From NCBI GenBank assembly GCA_965242795.1, contig OZ251505.1, positions 372,001-436,000 on the forward strand: a stretch of DNA of 64,000 nt, given 5' to 3'. Shown piece by piece: positions 35,916 to 44,562 of this stretch. The translations under genes were made by a program, and so were the position numbers. Numbering within the stretch: position 1 is the first letter of the stretch; each line of letters starts with the position of its first letter. This DNA comes from Bin18 sp965242795 (GTDB taxonomy: Bacteria > Desulfobacterota > Binatia > Bin18). The notes beneath the pieces were generated by a model. It was given only the letters and a program-made list of their open reading frames with translations, had not been told where the DNA came from and did not search any database.

Positions 35916-36698
35916 ATGAGCATCCGTTTGCGGCAGATCTGTTTCGTGGCCGAGAAACTGGCGCCGGTCGCCGACGACTTGCACGCCGTCTTCGGCCTGA
36001 ACGTCTGTTTCGTGGACGAAGGGGTCGGCGTCTTCGGCTTGGAGAATGCGTTGTTTCCGGTCGGGACGAATTTTTTCGAGGTCGTCGCGCCGGTGCGGAA
36101 CGACACCGCGGCCGGCCGCTTTCTCCACCGGCGTGACGGCGACGGCGGCTACATGGTGATCTGCCAGTGCGACAGCCGCGCCACGCAGTTGGCACGCCGT
36201 GCGCGGGCCGGCGCCCTCGGCGTGCGGATCGCCTGGGAACGCGACCTCGACGGGTTCCGGTGCATGCAACTCCATCCCGGCGATACGGGCGGCGCCTTCT
36301 TCGAGTTGGATTGGGACCCGCACGACGAGCCGCAGGGACATTGGGAACCCGCCGGCGGCAGCGGCTGGGAGTCCGCCCGCAACACCGACGTCGTCTCCCA
36401 CTACACCTCGGTCGAGTTGCAATCCCACGACCCGCTGGCCATGGCGCGGCGCTGGGCCGATATCGCCGGCATTCCGCTCGGTCACGACGGCCGGGGGCGA
36501 ACGGTGCTGCCCTTGGAGAATGCCGACCTGCGCTTCGTCGAGGCGACCGACGGACGCGGGGACGGCCTGGGCGGCGTCGATCTCGTCGTGAACGACCGTA
36601 AGCGGCTGCTCGACGCCGCGGCGGCACGCGGCTGCCGTGTTGCGGACGACCGCGTCGACGTGTGCGGAGTGCGTTTCTCTCTCCGCGACGCGGTATAG
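35916..36698 (+). CDS. VOC superfamily glyoxalase-like domain protein
   Basis: 260 aa; ATG 35916 follows GAGGGGGA. Residues ~1-150 form a glyoxalase-like domain: 'RLRQICFVAEKLAPVADDLHAVFGLNVCFVD', 'LENALFPVGTNFFEVVAPV', 'GGYMVICQC', 'GGAFFELDWDP'. The second half repeats the fold in a shorter form ('YTSVELQSHDPLAMARRWADIAGI', 'LRFVEATDGRG'). Resembles a family often found beside CoA-transferases and LLM oxidoreductases in environmental genomes. Substrate unknown. Confidence 0.72.
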   Translation: MSIRLRQICFVAEKLAPVADDLHAVFGLNVCFVDEGVGVFGLENALFPVGTNFFEVVAPVRNDTAAGRFLHRRDGDGGYMVICQCDSRATQLARRARAGALGVRIAWERDLDGFRCMQLHPGDTGGAFFELDWDPHDEPQGHWEPAGGSGWESARNTDVVSHYTSVELQSHDPLAMARRWADIAGIPLGHDGRGRTVLPLENADLRFVEATDGRGDGLGGVDLVVNDRKRLLDAAAARGCRVADDRVDVCGVRFSLRDAV

Positions 36699-36740
36699 GC
36701 AAGCGGTACCCTCCAGAGGGGACGGGCTGTTTCCCCCCCA

Positions 36741-36941
36741 AGTTCGTTGAGCCTGTCGAAACGAACCCCGTCGGAGGACATCGAAAGGTAGCGCGCGAAA
36801 GAGTCCGTAAGGGCGAAAGATTTTTCGCCCCTACACCCGCCCGCGGAGCCCCGGTTCCCGAGCCTGTTGAAAGGTCGAAGGACATGGCTCCGAAGGCAGT
36901 GGTCACCCGGGGTTCGTTTCGACAAGCTCAACGAACTGAGG
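36741..36941. repeat. Composite element with inverted ends and an internal palindrome
   Basis: Starts with AGTTCGTTGAGCCTGTCGAA (36741) and ends with the inverted form TTCGACAAGCTCAACGAACT (to 36940). Between them are the GGGCGAAAG palindrome (36807-36834) and a GAGCCTGTTGAAAGG unit. The inverted ends and ~200-bp size look like a miniature element. It fills most of the gap 36699-37032, together with 36969-37030, whose TGTCGCAACGGGC...CTCTTGTATG block recurs at 54061 and 59748. Confidence 0.65.
36807..36834. repeat. Dispersed palindrome (GGGCGAAAGATTTTTCGCCC)
   Basis: Arms GTAAGGGCGAAA/TTTCGCCCCTAC with one mismatch. Same core as 48359-48386. Confidence 0.85.
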
Positions 36942-37032
36942 TTAGGGACGAGAACAGCCCTGAGCTTGTGAGAGGGCCGAAAGGTTGAAGGGTGTCGCAA
37001 CGGGCGTGGAATCCTCTTGTATGGAATGCCCG

Positions 37033-37437
37033 TCAGTTGCCGTATTTTTGGTCGATCACGCCCCGGATCACGTCCGGGGGAACGCCCGACTCGAACAGGG
37101 AGGACGCATCCTGCGCCTCGTTCAGGCAGTGCGGTCAACCCGCGGCGTGGTCGTCCGCGAAACAGTCGAGCAGGTGCCGGTGCCCCATGCTGCCGTCGCA
37201 GCCGCAGTAGCAGTGCAGTTCGGCCAGTACGTCCGGGATCGCCTGCGCGATACCGTATCCCTCTCGCACCGCACCGCGGAACCGCTCGGGCGGTAACGTT
37301 TCCGGCAATTCCTGCGCGGCCGGCGCCGCGGCCTCCGGCGTGCGAACCGGCTCGGCTCGAAGGGGGACGGCGAGGGCTGGCGTCAGGAGGAGAACGCCCA
37401 GGACCGCCGCGAGCGGGCGGACTTTCTCGATTCGCAT
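37033..37437 (-). CDS. Candidate selenoprotein: exported PCYCGC-type protein read through an in-frame TGA
   Basis: 134 residues if TGA at 37135-37137 is decoded (residue 101); 100 residues if it is a stop. Signal peptide (residues 1-28, 'AAVLGVLLLTPALAVPLRA'). The core 'LAELHCYCGCDGSMGHRHLLDCF' (Cys 76, 78, 80, 92) matches the PCYCGC family. In that family the region continues H-G-x-x-C-x-x-C-L-x-x-A...I-R-x-x-I-D-x-K-Y. Here the codons after the TGA continue in the same frame with 'PHCLNEAQDASSLFE' and 'VIRGVIDQKYGN', then a second TGA. The first TGA therefore replaces the first Cys of the CxxC, giving U-P-H-C, like the CPHC of DsbA. A SECIS-like hairpin follows. Either a novel selenoprotein or a recent nonsense mutation; I favour the first. 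It is 19 nt downstream of dus on the same strand. Confidence 0.7.
37100..37119 (-). promoter_or_regulatory. SECIS-like hairpin downstream of the in-frame TGA
   Basis: On the coding strand: GAGG CGCA [GGA] UGCG U CCUC. Eight base pairs, loop starting GG, one bulged U on the 3' arm. The loop starts 24 nt after the TGA. The E. coli fdhF element has GCA-GGUC-UGC at its tip, also with a bulged U, but on the 5' arm. Bacterial SECIS elements lie directly 3' of the TGA with the loop roughly 16-37 nt away. Confidence 0.55.
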
Positions 37438-37456
37438 GCGTCGGACGCTCCTTCCC

Positions 37457-38482
37457 TTATTTTCCTGCTGCGACCGGGCGGTGCCGGAGCGGTCGCGGGG
37501 CGACCGGGTGTTCGCCGCGGTACTCCAGAAAACGGCCGACCAGGTCGTGGAACTCTCCGGCGCTGCGCAACTCCTTCATGGCCAAGCGCAGCGGCCGGCA
37601 CGGGCCGAAGGATTTGGCGTACCAGTCGATGGTCTTGCGGAACTGCATACAGGCGAGACGTTCGCCGCGCTGCTGGACGGCGCGCGTGAAGTGCCGGGTC
37701 ATGAACGCGACCCGCTCGACGAGGCTCGGCGCGGGCCGCGGCTCGGTCCCGTCCAGGCCGGCCCGGATCGACCGGAAGACCCACGGGTCGGCGAGCGCGC
37801 CGCGACCGATCACTAGCCCGGCGCAGCCGGTTTCCTCCAGCATCCGTTTCGCGCTTGCGGCGTCGCACACGTCGCCGTTGCCGAAGACGGGCAGGCCCGG
37901 GACCGCGTCCACGACCGCGCGGATGCCGGCCAAGTCCACCGCCCCGGCGAACGCGCCGGCGCGCGTCCGGCCGTGGATGGTCAGCGCGGCCACGCCGGCG
38001 TCCGCCAGGATGGGCGCCAGCCGCGGGGCCTGCAGGTCGGCAGCGTCCCAGCCCAGGCGGGTCTTCACCGTCACGGGGACCGTCACCGCGCGCGTCACCG
38101 CGGCGACGAACGCGCCCGTCTGCTCGGGGTCCTTCAGCATGGCCGCGCCCGCACCCAGCTTGACGACTTTTTCCACCGGGCAGCCCATGTTGATGTCGAT
38201 GGCGTCCGCGCCCCACTCCTGCAGCCGGACCGCGGCGTCGCGCACCTCCTCGGCGACCGGGCCGAACACCTGCACGCCGAGCGGGCGGTCTTCGGCGCGC
38301 GTCTCGATCAACTCGAACGCCCGGCGGTTGCCTTCCAGCAGCGAGCGGGCGTGCACGAGCTCGGTCGTCGCCCAGCCGAATCCGCCCACCTCGCGCATGC
38401 CCCAGCGGAACGGCAGGGTCGTGTAGCCCGCCAACGGGGCGAGCCGGAGATCGGTCGGCGGTGGAGGATGCGCGCTTCGCAC
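37457..38482 (-). CDS. dus: tRNA-dihydrouridine synthase
   Basis: 341 aa FMN enzyme that reduces uridine in the tRNA D-loop. 'LRLAPLAGYTTLPFRWGMRE' opens the TIM barrel; 'GADAIDINMGCPVEKVVKLGAGAAML' carries the catalytic Cys; 'VTVKTRLGWD', 'ALTIHGRTRAG' and 'VFGNGDVCDAASAKRMLEETG' with 'GLVIGRGALADPW' complete the signature. The helical C-terminal domain follows. Starts 28 nt after mutL; which Dus subfamily it belongs to is not clear. Confidence 0.92.
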   Translation of the reverse strand: MRSAHPPPPTDLRLAPLAGYTTLPFRWGMREVGGFGWATTELVHARSLLEGNRRAFELIETRAEDRPLGVQVFGPVAEEVRDAAVRLQEWGADAIDINMGCPVEKVVKLGAGAAMLKDPEQTGAFVAAVTRAVTVPVTVKTRLGWDAADLQAPRLAPILADAGVAALTIHGRTRAGAFAGAVDLAGIRAVVDAVPGLPVFGNGDVCDAASAKRMLEETGCAGLVIGRGALADPWVFRSIRAGLDGTEPRPAPSLVERVAFMTRHFTRAVQQRGERLACMQFRKTIDWYAKSFGPCRPLRLAMKELRSAGEFHDLVGRFLEYRGEHPVAPRPLRHRPVAAGK

Positions 38483-38510
38483 GGGTGACCTCGGAACCGT
38501 CCCGCTCCGC

Positions 38511-40379
38511 TCAGCGGCGGTCGAACTGGCCCTCGAGTTGGTGCACGGGCAGGCGCACCACGGTCGGCCGGCCGTGCGGGCAGACGAACGGCGAGCCGCA
38601 CGCCAGCAGACTTTCGACCAGGGCGTGCATGGCCGGCTGGGTCAACGTCTGGCCGGCCTTGATCGATTTCACCTTGCACGCGATGCGCGCCGCCATGTCC
38701 TCCTGCCGGGCCTCGACGGAATTGTCCGAACGGCCTTCGGCCGCGGCGTCGGCCAACTCGCGGATCAAGTCGGGGGCATCGTCGGGCCGGACGTACGCCG
38801 GCGCGGCCTGGACCTGGAAGCTGTTGCCGCCGAACGGTCGGACGTCGAAGCCGACCCGTTCCAGAAACGTTTGCAGGTCTTCCAGCACGCCGGCCGCGGC
38901 CGGCGCCAAGTCGAACGTGAGCGGCACGAGCAGCGGTTGCACCGCGGCCGGCGCGGTGCGCAGGTTGTCGAGCACCTGCTCGTACAGAATGCGCTCGTGG
39001 GCGGCGTGCTGATCGACGATCCACACCTCGCCCTCGACCTCGACGACGACGAACAGGTCGTGGCTCTGGCCTACGACGCGGAACTCGGCGCCGTCGGGCC
39101 GCTGCCACAGCGCGGCCTGCCCGCCCACGGGGGTGAAGGGGGTGACGGCGTCGTGCACCGCGGGGTGCGCCACGGTGCGCAGCCGCGTTTCGGCCCGCGT
39201 GGCGTACGACGTCCGGCGACCGTTCGCCGGTGTCCCGCGGCGCGGATAATCCGCTGGGTCGGGCATCGGAACGGTGGCGTCCACGGCCACGCTTTCGGTG
39301 CGGCCGGCCGGATCGCTCCGTGCGGCCGGCCCGGCCGGCGCGGCGGAGCGGGACAGCGGCATCTCCTTGAACGACAGCGCGCGGTCGAGGCTGTCGCGCA
39401 CCGTGCGCACGACGGCGTGCAACACGTGGCGCTCGTGGCTGAACTTCACTTCGCGTTTGGTCGGATGGACGTTGACGTCGACCCGGTCGGCCGGCAGCGT
39501 CAGCAGTACGACGCCCATCGGAAAGCGGCCGGCCGGCAGGAGTTCGCCGTAGCCGCGGGCGAGCGCGAACGACAGCGGCGCGCTTTTCACCAAGCGCGCG
39601 TTGACGAAGAAGTACTGGCCGGTACGCGTGTTGCGGTGCCGGTCGGGCGGACAGACGACGCCGGTCACGCCCACGCCTTCTTCGGCGAGCGACGCCTGTG
39701 CGTCCGGCAGCCGGATGATGCCGTGCGTCCAGTCGCCGCCCAGGACGGCCTTGGCGCGGCCTTCCACGTCCGGGTGCCGCGGGGCGTTGAACACCTCCCG
39801 CCCGTCCGCACGGAAACGGAAATGGACGTCGGGGTGCGACAGCGCCAGCCCGACCAGCGCGTCGTGCACCTGATGGCTTTCCGCGGCCGGCGACTTGAGA
39901 AACGCGCGCCGCGGCGGCGTGTTGAAGAAGACGTGGCGCGCGGTCACCGTCGTGCCCGGCGGGCCGCCCGCGGGCGTGACCTGGACGTCCGCCCCGCCTT
40001 CGGTCCGCACGCGCACGCCTTCGACGGCCTCGGGCGTCCGCGACCGCAGCTCGACGTGGGTGACGGCCGCGATGCTGGCCAGCGCCTCCCCCCGGAAGCC
40101 GAGCGTGGTCAGCGCGAACAGGTCGTCGCTGGACCGGATCTTACTGGTCGCGTGGCGCCGGAAGGCGTGGGCAGCGTCCGCGGCCGCGATGCCGTGGCCG
40201 TCGTCCTGTACCGTGATCTCGTCGATGCCGCCGCGCACGACCGCCACGCGGATCGCGCCCGCGCCCGCATCCAGGGCGTTTTCGACGAGTTCCTTGACGA
40301 TCGACGCCGGCCGCTCGATGACCTCGCCCGCGCGGATCTGCTCGATCGTCGACCGGTCGAGGAGCCGGATGCGGTTCAT
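38511..40379 (-). CDS. mutL: DNA mismatch repair protein MutL with endonuclease motif
   Basis: 622 aa. ATG 40379 overlaps the mutS stop (ATGA). GHKL ATPase: 'IEQIRAGEVIERPASIVKELVENALDAGA', 'DDGHGI', 'GFRGEALASIAAV'. C-terminal domain carries 'VDQHAAHERILYEQ', the DQHA(X)2E(X)4E metal-binding site of MutL nicking endonucleases, and late motifs 'ACKVKSIKAGQ' and 'CPHGRPT'. The organism therefore probably uses a MutH-independent pathway, in which MutL nicks the new strand. Confidence 0.95.
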   Translation of the reverse strand: MNRIRLLDRSTIEQIRAGEVIERPASIVKELVENALDAGAGAIRVAVVRGGIDEITVQDDGHGIAAADAAHAFRRHATSKIRSSDDLFALTTLGFRGEALASIAAVTHVELRSRTPEAVEGVRVRTEGGADVQVTPAGGPPGTTVTARHVFFNTPPRRAFLKSPAAESHQVHDALVGLALSHPDVHFRFRADGREVFNAPRHPDVEGRAKAVLGGDWTHGIIRLPDAQASLAEEGVGVTGVVCPPDRHRNTRTGQYFFVNARLVKSAPLSFALARGYGELLPAGRFPMGVVLLTLPADRVDVNVHPTKREVKFSHERHVLHAVVRTVRDSLDRALSFKEMPLSRSAAPAGPAARSDPAGRTESVAVDATVPMPDPADYPRRGTPANGRRTSYATRAETRLRTVAHPAVHDAVTPFTPVGGQAALWQRPDGAEFRVVGQSHDLFVVVEVEGEVWIVDQHAAHERILYEQVLDNLRTAPAAVQPLLVPLTFDLAPAAAGVLEDLQTFLERVGFDVRPFGGNSFQVQAAPAYVRPDDAPDLIRELADAAAEGRSDNSVEARQEDMAARIACKVKSIKAGQTLTQPAMHALVESLLACGSPFVCPHGRPTVVRLPVHQLEGQFDRR

Positions 40380-42880
40380 ACGTTCGCCTCGCCCGCGTGG
40401 CCGAACAGCCCGAGCTGGTCCGGCGGCCGGCCCTTGGCCGCGGCGCGGCGAGGGCGGGCCGGGCGCACCAACTCGGCCGAGCCCTCCAGGTCGTGGAGAA
40501 TTTCTTCCGCGCGGTCGGTCACGCCGCGCGGCAGGCCGGCCAGCTTGGCGACGTGGATGCCGTACGACTGGTCCGACGCGCCGGCGATCACCTTGTACAG
40601 AAAGACGACTTCGTCCCGCCATTCGCGGACCGCGAACGTGGCGTTGACGATGCCTGGCAGGCGGTGCGCCAGATCGGTCAACTCGTGGAAGTGCGTGGCG
40701 AACAGGGTGCGTGGCCGCGGCCCGTCGGTATCAACCAGAAATTCGATGATCGCGCGCGCGATGGACAGTCCGTCCGCGGTGGACGTGCCGCGGCCGATCT
40801 CGTCCAGCAGCAGCAGGCTGCGGTCGGTGGCGGCGTTCAGTATCTGCGCGGTCTCGATCATTTCCACGGCGAACGTGCTCTCGCCCAGGGCCAGATTGTC
40901 CGAAGCCCCGATGCGCGTGAAGATCCGGTCCACGATTCCGACGCGCGCCTGCGTGGCCGGCACGAACGCGCCGGCCTGCGCCAGCAGCACGATCAGCGCG
41001 GCTTGGCGCAGATACACGGACTTGCCGCTCATGTTCGGCGCGGTGAGCAGCACGAATTGCTGTGCGTCGCGGTCGAGGCGGGCGTCGTTCTCCACGAACG
41101 CGCCCGGCCCGAGCAGGGCTTCCACCACGGGATGCCGGCCGCCGACGATCGCCAGTTCGGGCGCCTCGGTCATCTCGGGCCGCACGTAGCCGCGGTCCAC
41201 CGCGACCCAGGCGAAGCAGGCGAGCACGTCGACCGTGGCGCACGCCTGGGCCAGCGTCTGCAATGGCGGCACGTGGCGCAGCACCAGCGCGCAGAGTTCG
41301 GCGAACAACTCCTGCTCCAGGGAGACGGACCGCTCCTGCGCGGTGAGAATGCGGTCTTCGTATTCCTTCAGCTCGGGCGTGACGAACCGTTCGGCGTTGG
41401 CCAGCGTCTGTTTGCGCACGTAGCGGTCGGGCACCTTCGCCATGTGCGTCTTGGAGACTTCCAGGTAGTAGCCGAACACGCGGTTGTAGCCGATCTTGAG
41501 CGAGGGGATGCCGGTCTGTTCGCTCTCGCGCGCCTGCAACTCGGCGAGCCACTGCTTGGCGTCGCGGGTCAGGGTGTGGAGTTCGTCCAGCTCGGGCGCG
41601 TAGCCCGCGGCGATCACGCCGCCGTCGCGCAGGTGGGCCGGCGGCGCCTCGACCAGCGCCCGGCGCAGGCCGTCGGCCAGCGCGCCGAGGTCCGCGGCGA
41701 GGGCGGCACGCTGCGCGCACAGCAGCGGGCTGCGCACCGGGGCGAGCGCTTCGACCGCGGCCGGAATCCGCGCCAGCGAGTCGCGCAGCGCCGCGGCGTC
41801 CTTGGGCGTCGCCACGCGGCAACTGAAGCGCGCGGCCAGACGTTCGAGGTCGCGCACCGCGGACAGGCCGGCGCGGACCGCCTCCAGCACGTCCGGCGCG
41901 CCGGCGAGTTCCTGCACCGCGGCGTGCCGTTCGGTGATCGCCGGCACGGACAGCAGCGGGTTGCGCAGCCACGTCTGGACCAGCCGGCCGCCCATCGGCG
42001 TGACCGTCCGGTCCAGCACGTCGAGCAGGGTCTTGCCGCGCAGGTCCGGGTTGGCCGGCCGGAAGAGTTCCAGGCTGCGCTCGACCACCGCGCCGAGCTG
42101 CATGACGTCGCCGGTCCGGCGGCGTTTGGGCAGTCCGACGTGGGGCAGCGCGCCGCGCATGTGCTGTTGCAGGAAGCGCAGCACGAGCGCCGCGGCCGCG
42201 GTCGTTTCGGGGTCGAGTTCCAGGGCGCGCAGCGAGTCCAGGCCGTAGAAGTCGCGGATGCACGTCAGGCTGTCTTCGTCGCCGGCGCGCCAGTCGTCCA
42301 GGCGGGTCACCGCGGCCTGCGGGCGGCCGCCGCAGTAGCGCGCGACGGCGCGGTGTTCGGCCAAGGTCTTGGTCGTCACGATTTCGTGGGGGGCGAGCCG
42401 GTCCAGCGCGTCGCCGACCGCGGCCTCGTCTTCGTTCCAGAACTGGAAGCCGCCGGTCGTCGGCTCCAGCACCGCCAGCCCCCAGCGCTTGCCGCGCGCG
42501 AACAGCCCGAGCAACGCCGGGCTGGCCGGGTCGGTCTCGTTCTCCACGTAGGTGGACGGCGTGACGACGCGCGTGACCTCGCGTTTGACCAGCCCCTTGG
42601 CGGTTTTGGGATCTTCGACCTGTTCGCACAGCGCGACTTTCTTGCCGAGCTTGACCAGCCGCGCGATGTAGCCGTGGACCGCGTGGTGCGGCACCCCGCA
42701 CATCGGCACCTTGCCGACCCCGCCGTCGCGCGCGGTCAGCGTCAGGTCGAGCCACTCCGCGACGCGCGGCGCGTCGTCGAAGAAAATCTCGTAGAAATCG
42801 CCCAACCGGAACAGGACGACCGCGTCCTGGTGCTGCTGCTTGACCGATCGGTACTGCTGCATCAGCGGGGTCAGGGCCAT
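40376..42880 (-). CDS. mutS: DNA mismatch repair protein MutS
   Basis: 834 aa from ATG 42880 ('ALTPLMQQYRSVKQQHQDAVVLFRLGDFYEIFF'), where the F-x-E mismatch-reading motif is 'FYE'. Connector, lever and clamp domains follow. ATPase: Walker A 'TAPNMSGKSVYLRQ' (usually G-P-N-M-G-G-K-S), 'IGASDNLALGESTFAVEM', Walker B 'SLLLLDEIGRGTSTADGLSIA', 'THFHELTDL'. The C-terminal helix-turn-helix is followed by an Arg/Pro-rich tail. Translation is coupled to mutL by a 4-nt overlap. Confidence 0.96.
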   Translation of the reverse strand: MALTPLMQQYRSVKQQHQDAVVLFRLGDFYEIFFDDAPRVAEWLDLTLTARDGGVGKVPMCGVPHHAVHGYIARLVKLGKKVALCEQVEDPKTAKGLVKREVTRVVTPSTYVENETDPASPALLGLFARGKRWGLAVLEPTTGGFQFWNEDEAAVGDALDRLAPHEIVTTKTLAEHRAVARYCGGRPQAAVTRLDDWRAGDEDSLTCIRDFYGLDSLRALELDPETTAAAALVLRFLQQHMRGALPHVGLPKRRRTGDVMQLGAVVERSLELFRPANPDLRGKTLLDVLDRTVTPMGGRLVQTWLRNPLLSVPAITERHAAVQELAGAPDVLEAVRAGLSAVRDLERLAARFSCRVATPKDAAALRDSLARIPAAVEALAPVRSPLLCAQRAALAADLGALADGLRRALVEAPPAHLRDGGVIAAGYAPELDELHTLTRDAKQWLAELQARESEQTGIPSLKIGYNRVFGYYLEVSKTHMAKVPDRYVRKQTLANAERFVTPELKEYEDRILTAQERSVSLEQELFAELCALVLRHVPPLQTLAQACATVDVLACFAWVAVDRGYVRPEMTEAPELAIVGGRHPVVEALLGPGAFVENDARLDRDAQQFVLLTAPNMSGKSVYLRQAALIVLLAQAGAFVPATQARVGIVDRIFTRIGASDNLALGESTFAVEMIETAQILNAATDRSLLLLDEIGRGTSTADGLSIARAIIEFLVDTDGPRPRTLFATHFHELTDLAHRLPGIVNATFAVREWRDEVVFLYKVIAGASDQSYGIHVAKLAGLPRGVTDRAEEILHDLEGSAELVRPARPRRAAAKGRPPDQLGLFGHAGEANV

Positions 42881-43122
42881 AGGGCGTTCTCCGCGGGCCG
42901 GGCACGACCGGATCGACGAGGGAGGGACCGGCTCCGCCCCTCTTATCAGCTTCCACGCCGCGGAACAGCCCGGCGGCCGCGGCCCCGCGGGCGTGGATCC
43001 GACCGCCGGCCGCTCTTGATCTTGCCCGCGGAAACCGGACAATTGCCGCGCGTCGTTCGACATTTCCCCACGCAGAGGACCCCCGGTCGCGTCCCGCATC
43101 GACCGGACCGAAGGAGCCGACC

Positions 43123-44277
43123 ATGCCCGAATCGGACGCCGAACAACGGCAAATCCTGTCCACCATCCACCGCTTCGTCGAGCGCGAGGTCAAACCCGTC
43201 GCCAGCGAACTGGAACACCGCGACGAATATCCGCACGCGCTGGTCGCGCGGATGCAGGAATTAGGGCTGTTCGGCGCGATCATTCCGACCGAGTACGGCG
43301 GGATGGGACTGTCGTTCACGACCTATGCGCTGATCATCGAGGAAATCTGCCGCGGCTGGATGAGTCTGACCGGCGTGTTGAACTCGCACTTGCTGTTCGC
43401 CCACATCCTGGCGCTGTTCGGCACCGAGGAGCAGAAGCGGCGCCTGCTGCCGGCCATGGCCAGCGGCGAGAAGCGCGGCGGCTTGGCGCTGACCGAGCCG
43501 CACGCCGGCAGCGACGTGCAACGCATCCGCACGACCGCCAAACGGCAGGGCGACCACTATCTGATCACCGGCACGAAGATGTTCATCACCAACGCGCGGC
43601 ACGGGAACATCCTCGCCGTGGCGGCCAAGACCGACCCGGACGCGGACCCGGCCTACGCCGGCATCAGCCTGTTCGCCGCGGAAAAGGGCGCGCCCGGCCT
43701 GACCGTCAGCCGCGACATCAAGAAGTTGGGCTACAAGGGCCTGGACACCTGCGAACTCGCCTTCGAGGACTTTCCCGCGCCGGCGGACTCGCTGATCGGC
43801 GGGGAGGAAGGCCGCGGGTTCAAACACGTCATGGGCGGGCTGGAAGTGGGCCGCATCAACGTCGCGGCGCGTGCGGTCGGCGTGGCCCAGGCCGCGTTCG
43901 AGGAAGCCATCCGCTACGCCCAGCAACGCGAGACCTTCGGCAAACCGATCTGCGAGCATCAGGCCATCCAACTCAAGCTGGCCGACATGGCGACCAAGAT
44001 CGAGGCGTCGCGCCTGCTGGTCCGCCAAGCCGCGGAAAAGAAGGACAAGGGCGAACGCTGCGACCTGGAGGCCGGCATGGCCAAGCTGTTCGCCTCCGAG
44101 GCGTGCGAGGACGTCGCCCTGGAAGCCATGCGCGTGCTGGGCGGCTACGGGTACACGCAGGAGTTTCCGGTCGAGCGCTTCTACCGGGACGCGCCGCTGA
44201 TGATCATCGGCGAGGGCACGAGCGAAATCCAGAAGCTCGTGATCGCACGCAACCTGTTGAAGCAATACGCGGCGTAG
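43123..44277 (+). CDS. Acyl-CoA dehydrogenase
   Basis: 384 aa FAD enzyme that introduces the alpha,beta double bond in acyl-CoA. Signatures: 'GGLALTEPHAGSDVQRIRTTA' (A-L-T-E-P-x-A-G-S-D), 'YLITGTKMFITNA', 'AAQRETFGKPI'-like 'YAQQRETFGKPICEHQAIQ', 'AMRVLGGYGYTQEFPVERFYRDA' and the catalytic-Glu loop 'IIGEGTSEIQKLVIAR'. Chain-length preference cannot be read. Divergent from mutS, with which it shares a 240-nt region. Confidence 0.93.
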   Translation: MPESDAEQRQILSTIHRFVEREVKPVASELEHRDEYPHALVARMQELGLFGAIIPTEYGGMGLSFTTYALIIEEICRGWMSLTGVLNSHLLFAHILALFGTEEQKRRLLPAMASGEKRGGLALTEPHAGSDVQRIRTTAKRQGDHYLITGTKMFITNARHGNILAVAAKTDPDADPAYAGISLFAAEKGAPGLTVSRDIKKLGYKGLDTCELAFEDFPAPADSLIGGEEGRGFKHVMGGLEVGRINVAARAVGVAQAAFEEAIRYAQQRETFGKPICEHQAIQLKLADMATKIEASRLLVRQAAEKKDKGERCDLEAGMAKLFASEACEDVALEAMRVLGGYGYTQEFPVERFYRDAPLMIIGEGTSEIQKLVIARNLLKQYAA

Positions 44278-44343
44278 TGCCACAGGGGCCGGGCTTTTTC
44301 TCGCTTCTGTCACCCGGGTGCCGCACGTGCGGCCGCGGCCTGC

Positions 44344-44372
44344 TTGGAACGTCGCGGCCTTTTGTGTATCCT
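44344..44372 (+). promoter_or_regulatory. Probable promoter upstream of the EF-G gene
   Basis: -35 TTGGAA (44344-44349), 17-nt spacer, -10 TATCCT (44367-44372). A GC-rich inverted repeat (GGCCGCG/CGCGGCC) overlaps its 5' side and could instead be the terminator of the acyl-CoA dehydrogenase gene. The leader to ATG 44563 would be ~185 nt. Confidence 0.4.
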
Positions 44373-44562
44373 GCGCGCACCGTCGAAACGGACGCCTTCC
44401 CCAAGCGTCGCGCGTCCGACCCCTACGTTATGGATTGCTTCCACCGCCTCCTGTTCCCGGGGCCGCGGTCCCACGCCGGCCCCAGCCTCTAACCGACCGT
44501 GACATTGCTGCGCCGCAGCGAGCGTCCGTCCCGGAGCCCAGCCCCGGGACGTGGAGAAGATC

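Noticed and set aside
37017..38426. 469-codon plus-strand open frame
   Set aside because: Antisense to dus and the PCYCGC gene; Arg/Pro/Ser-rich composition typical of shadow frames in GC-rich DNA.
40397..43264. 955-codon plus-strand open frame opposite mutS
   Set aside because: Composition (Arg, Gly, His, Gln) mirrors mutS on the other strand and no domain is recognisable.
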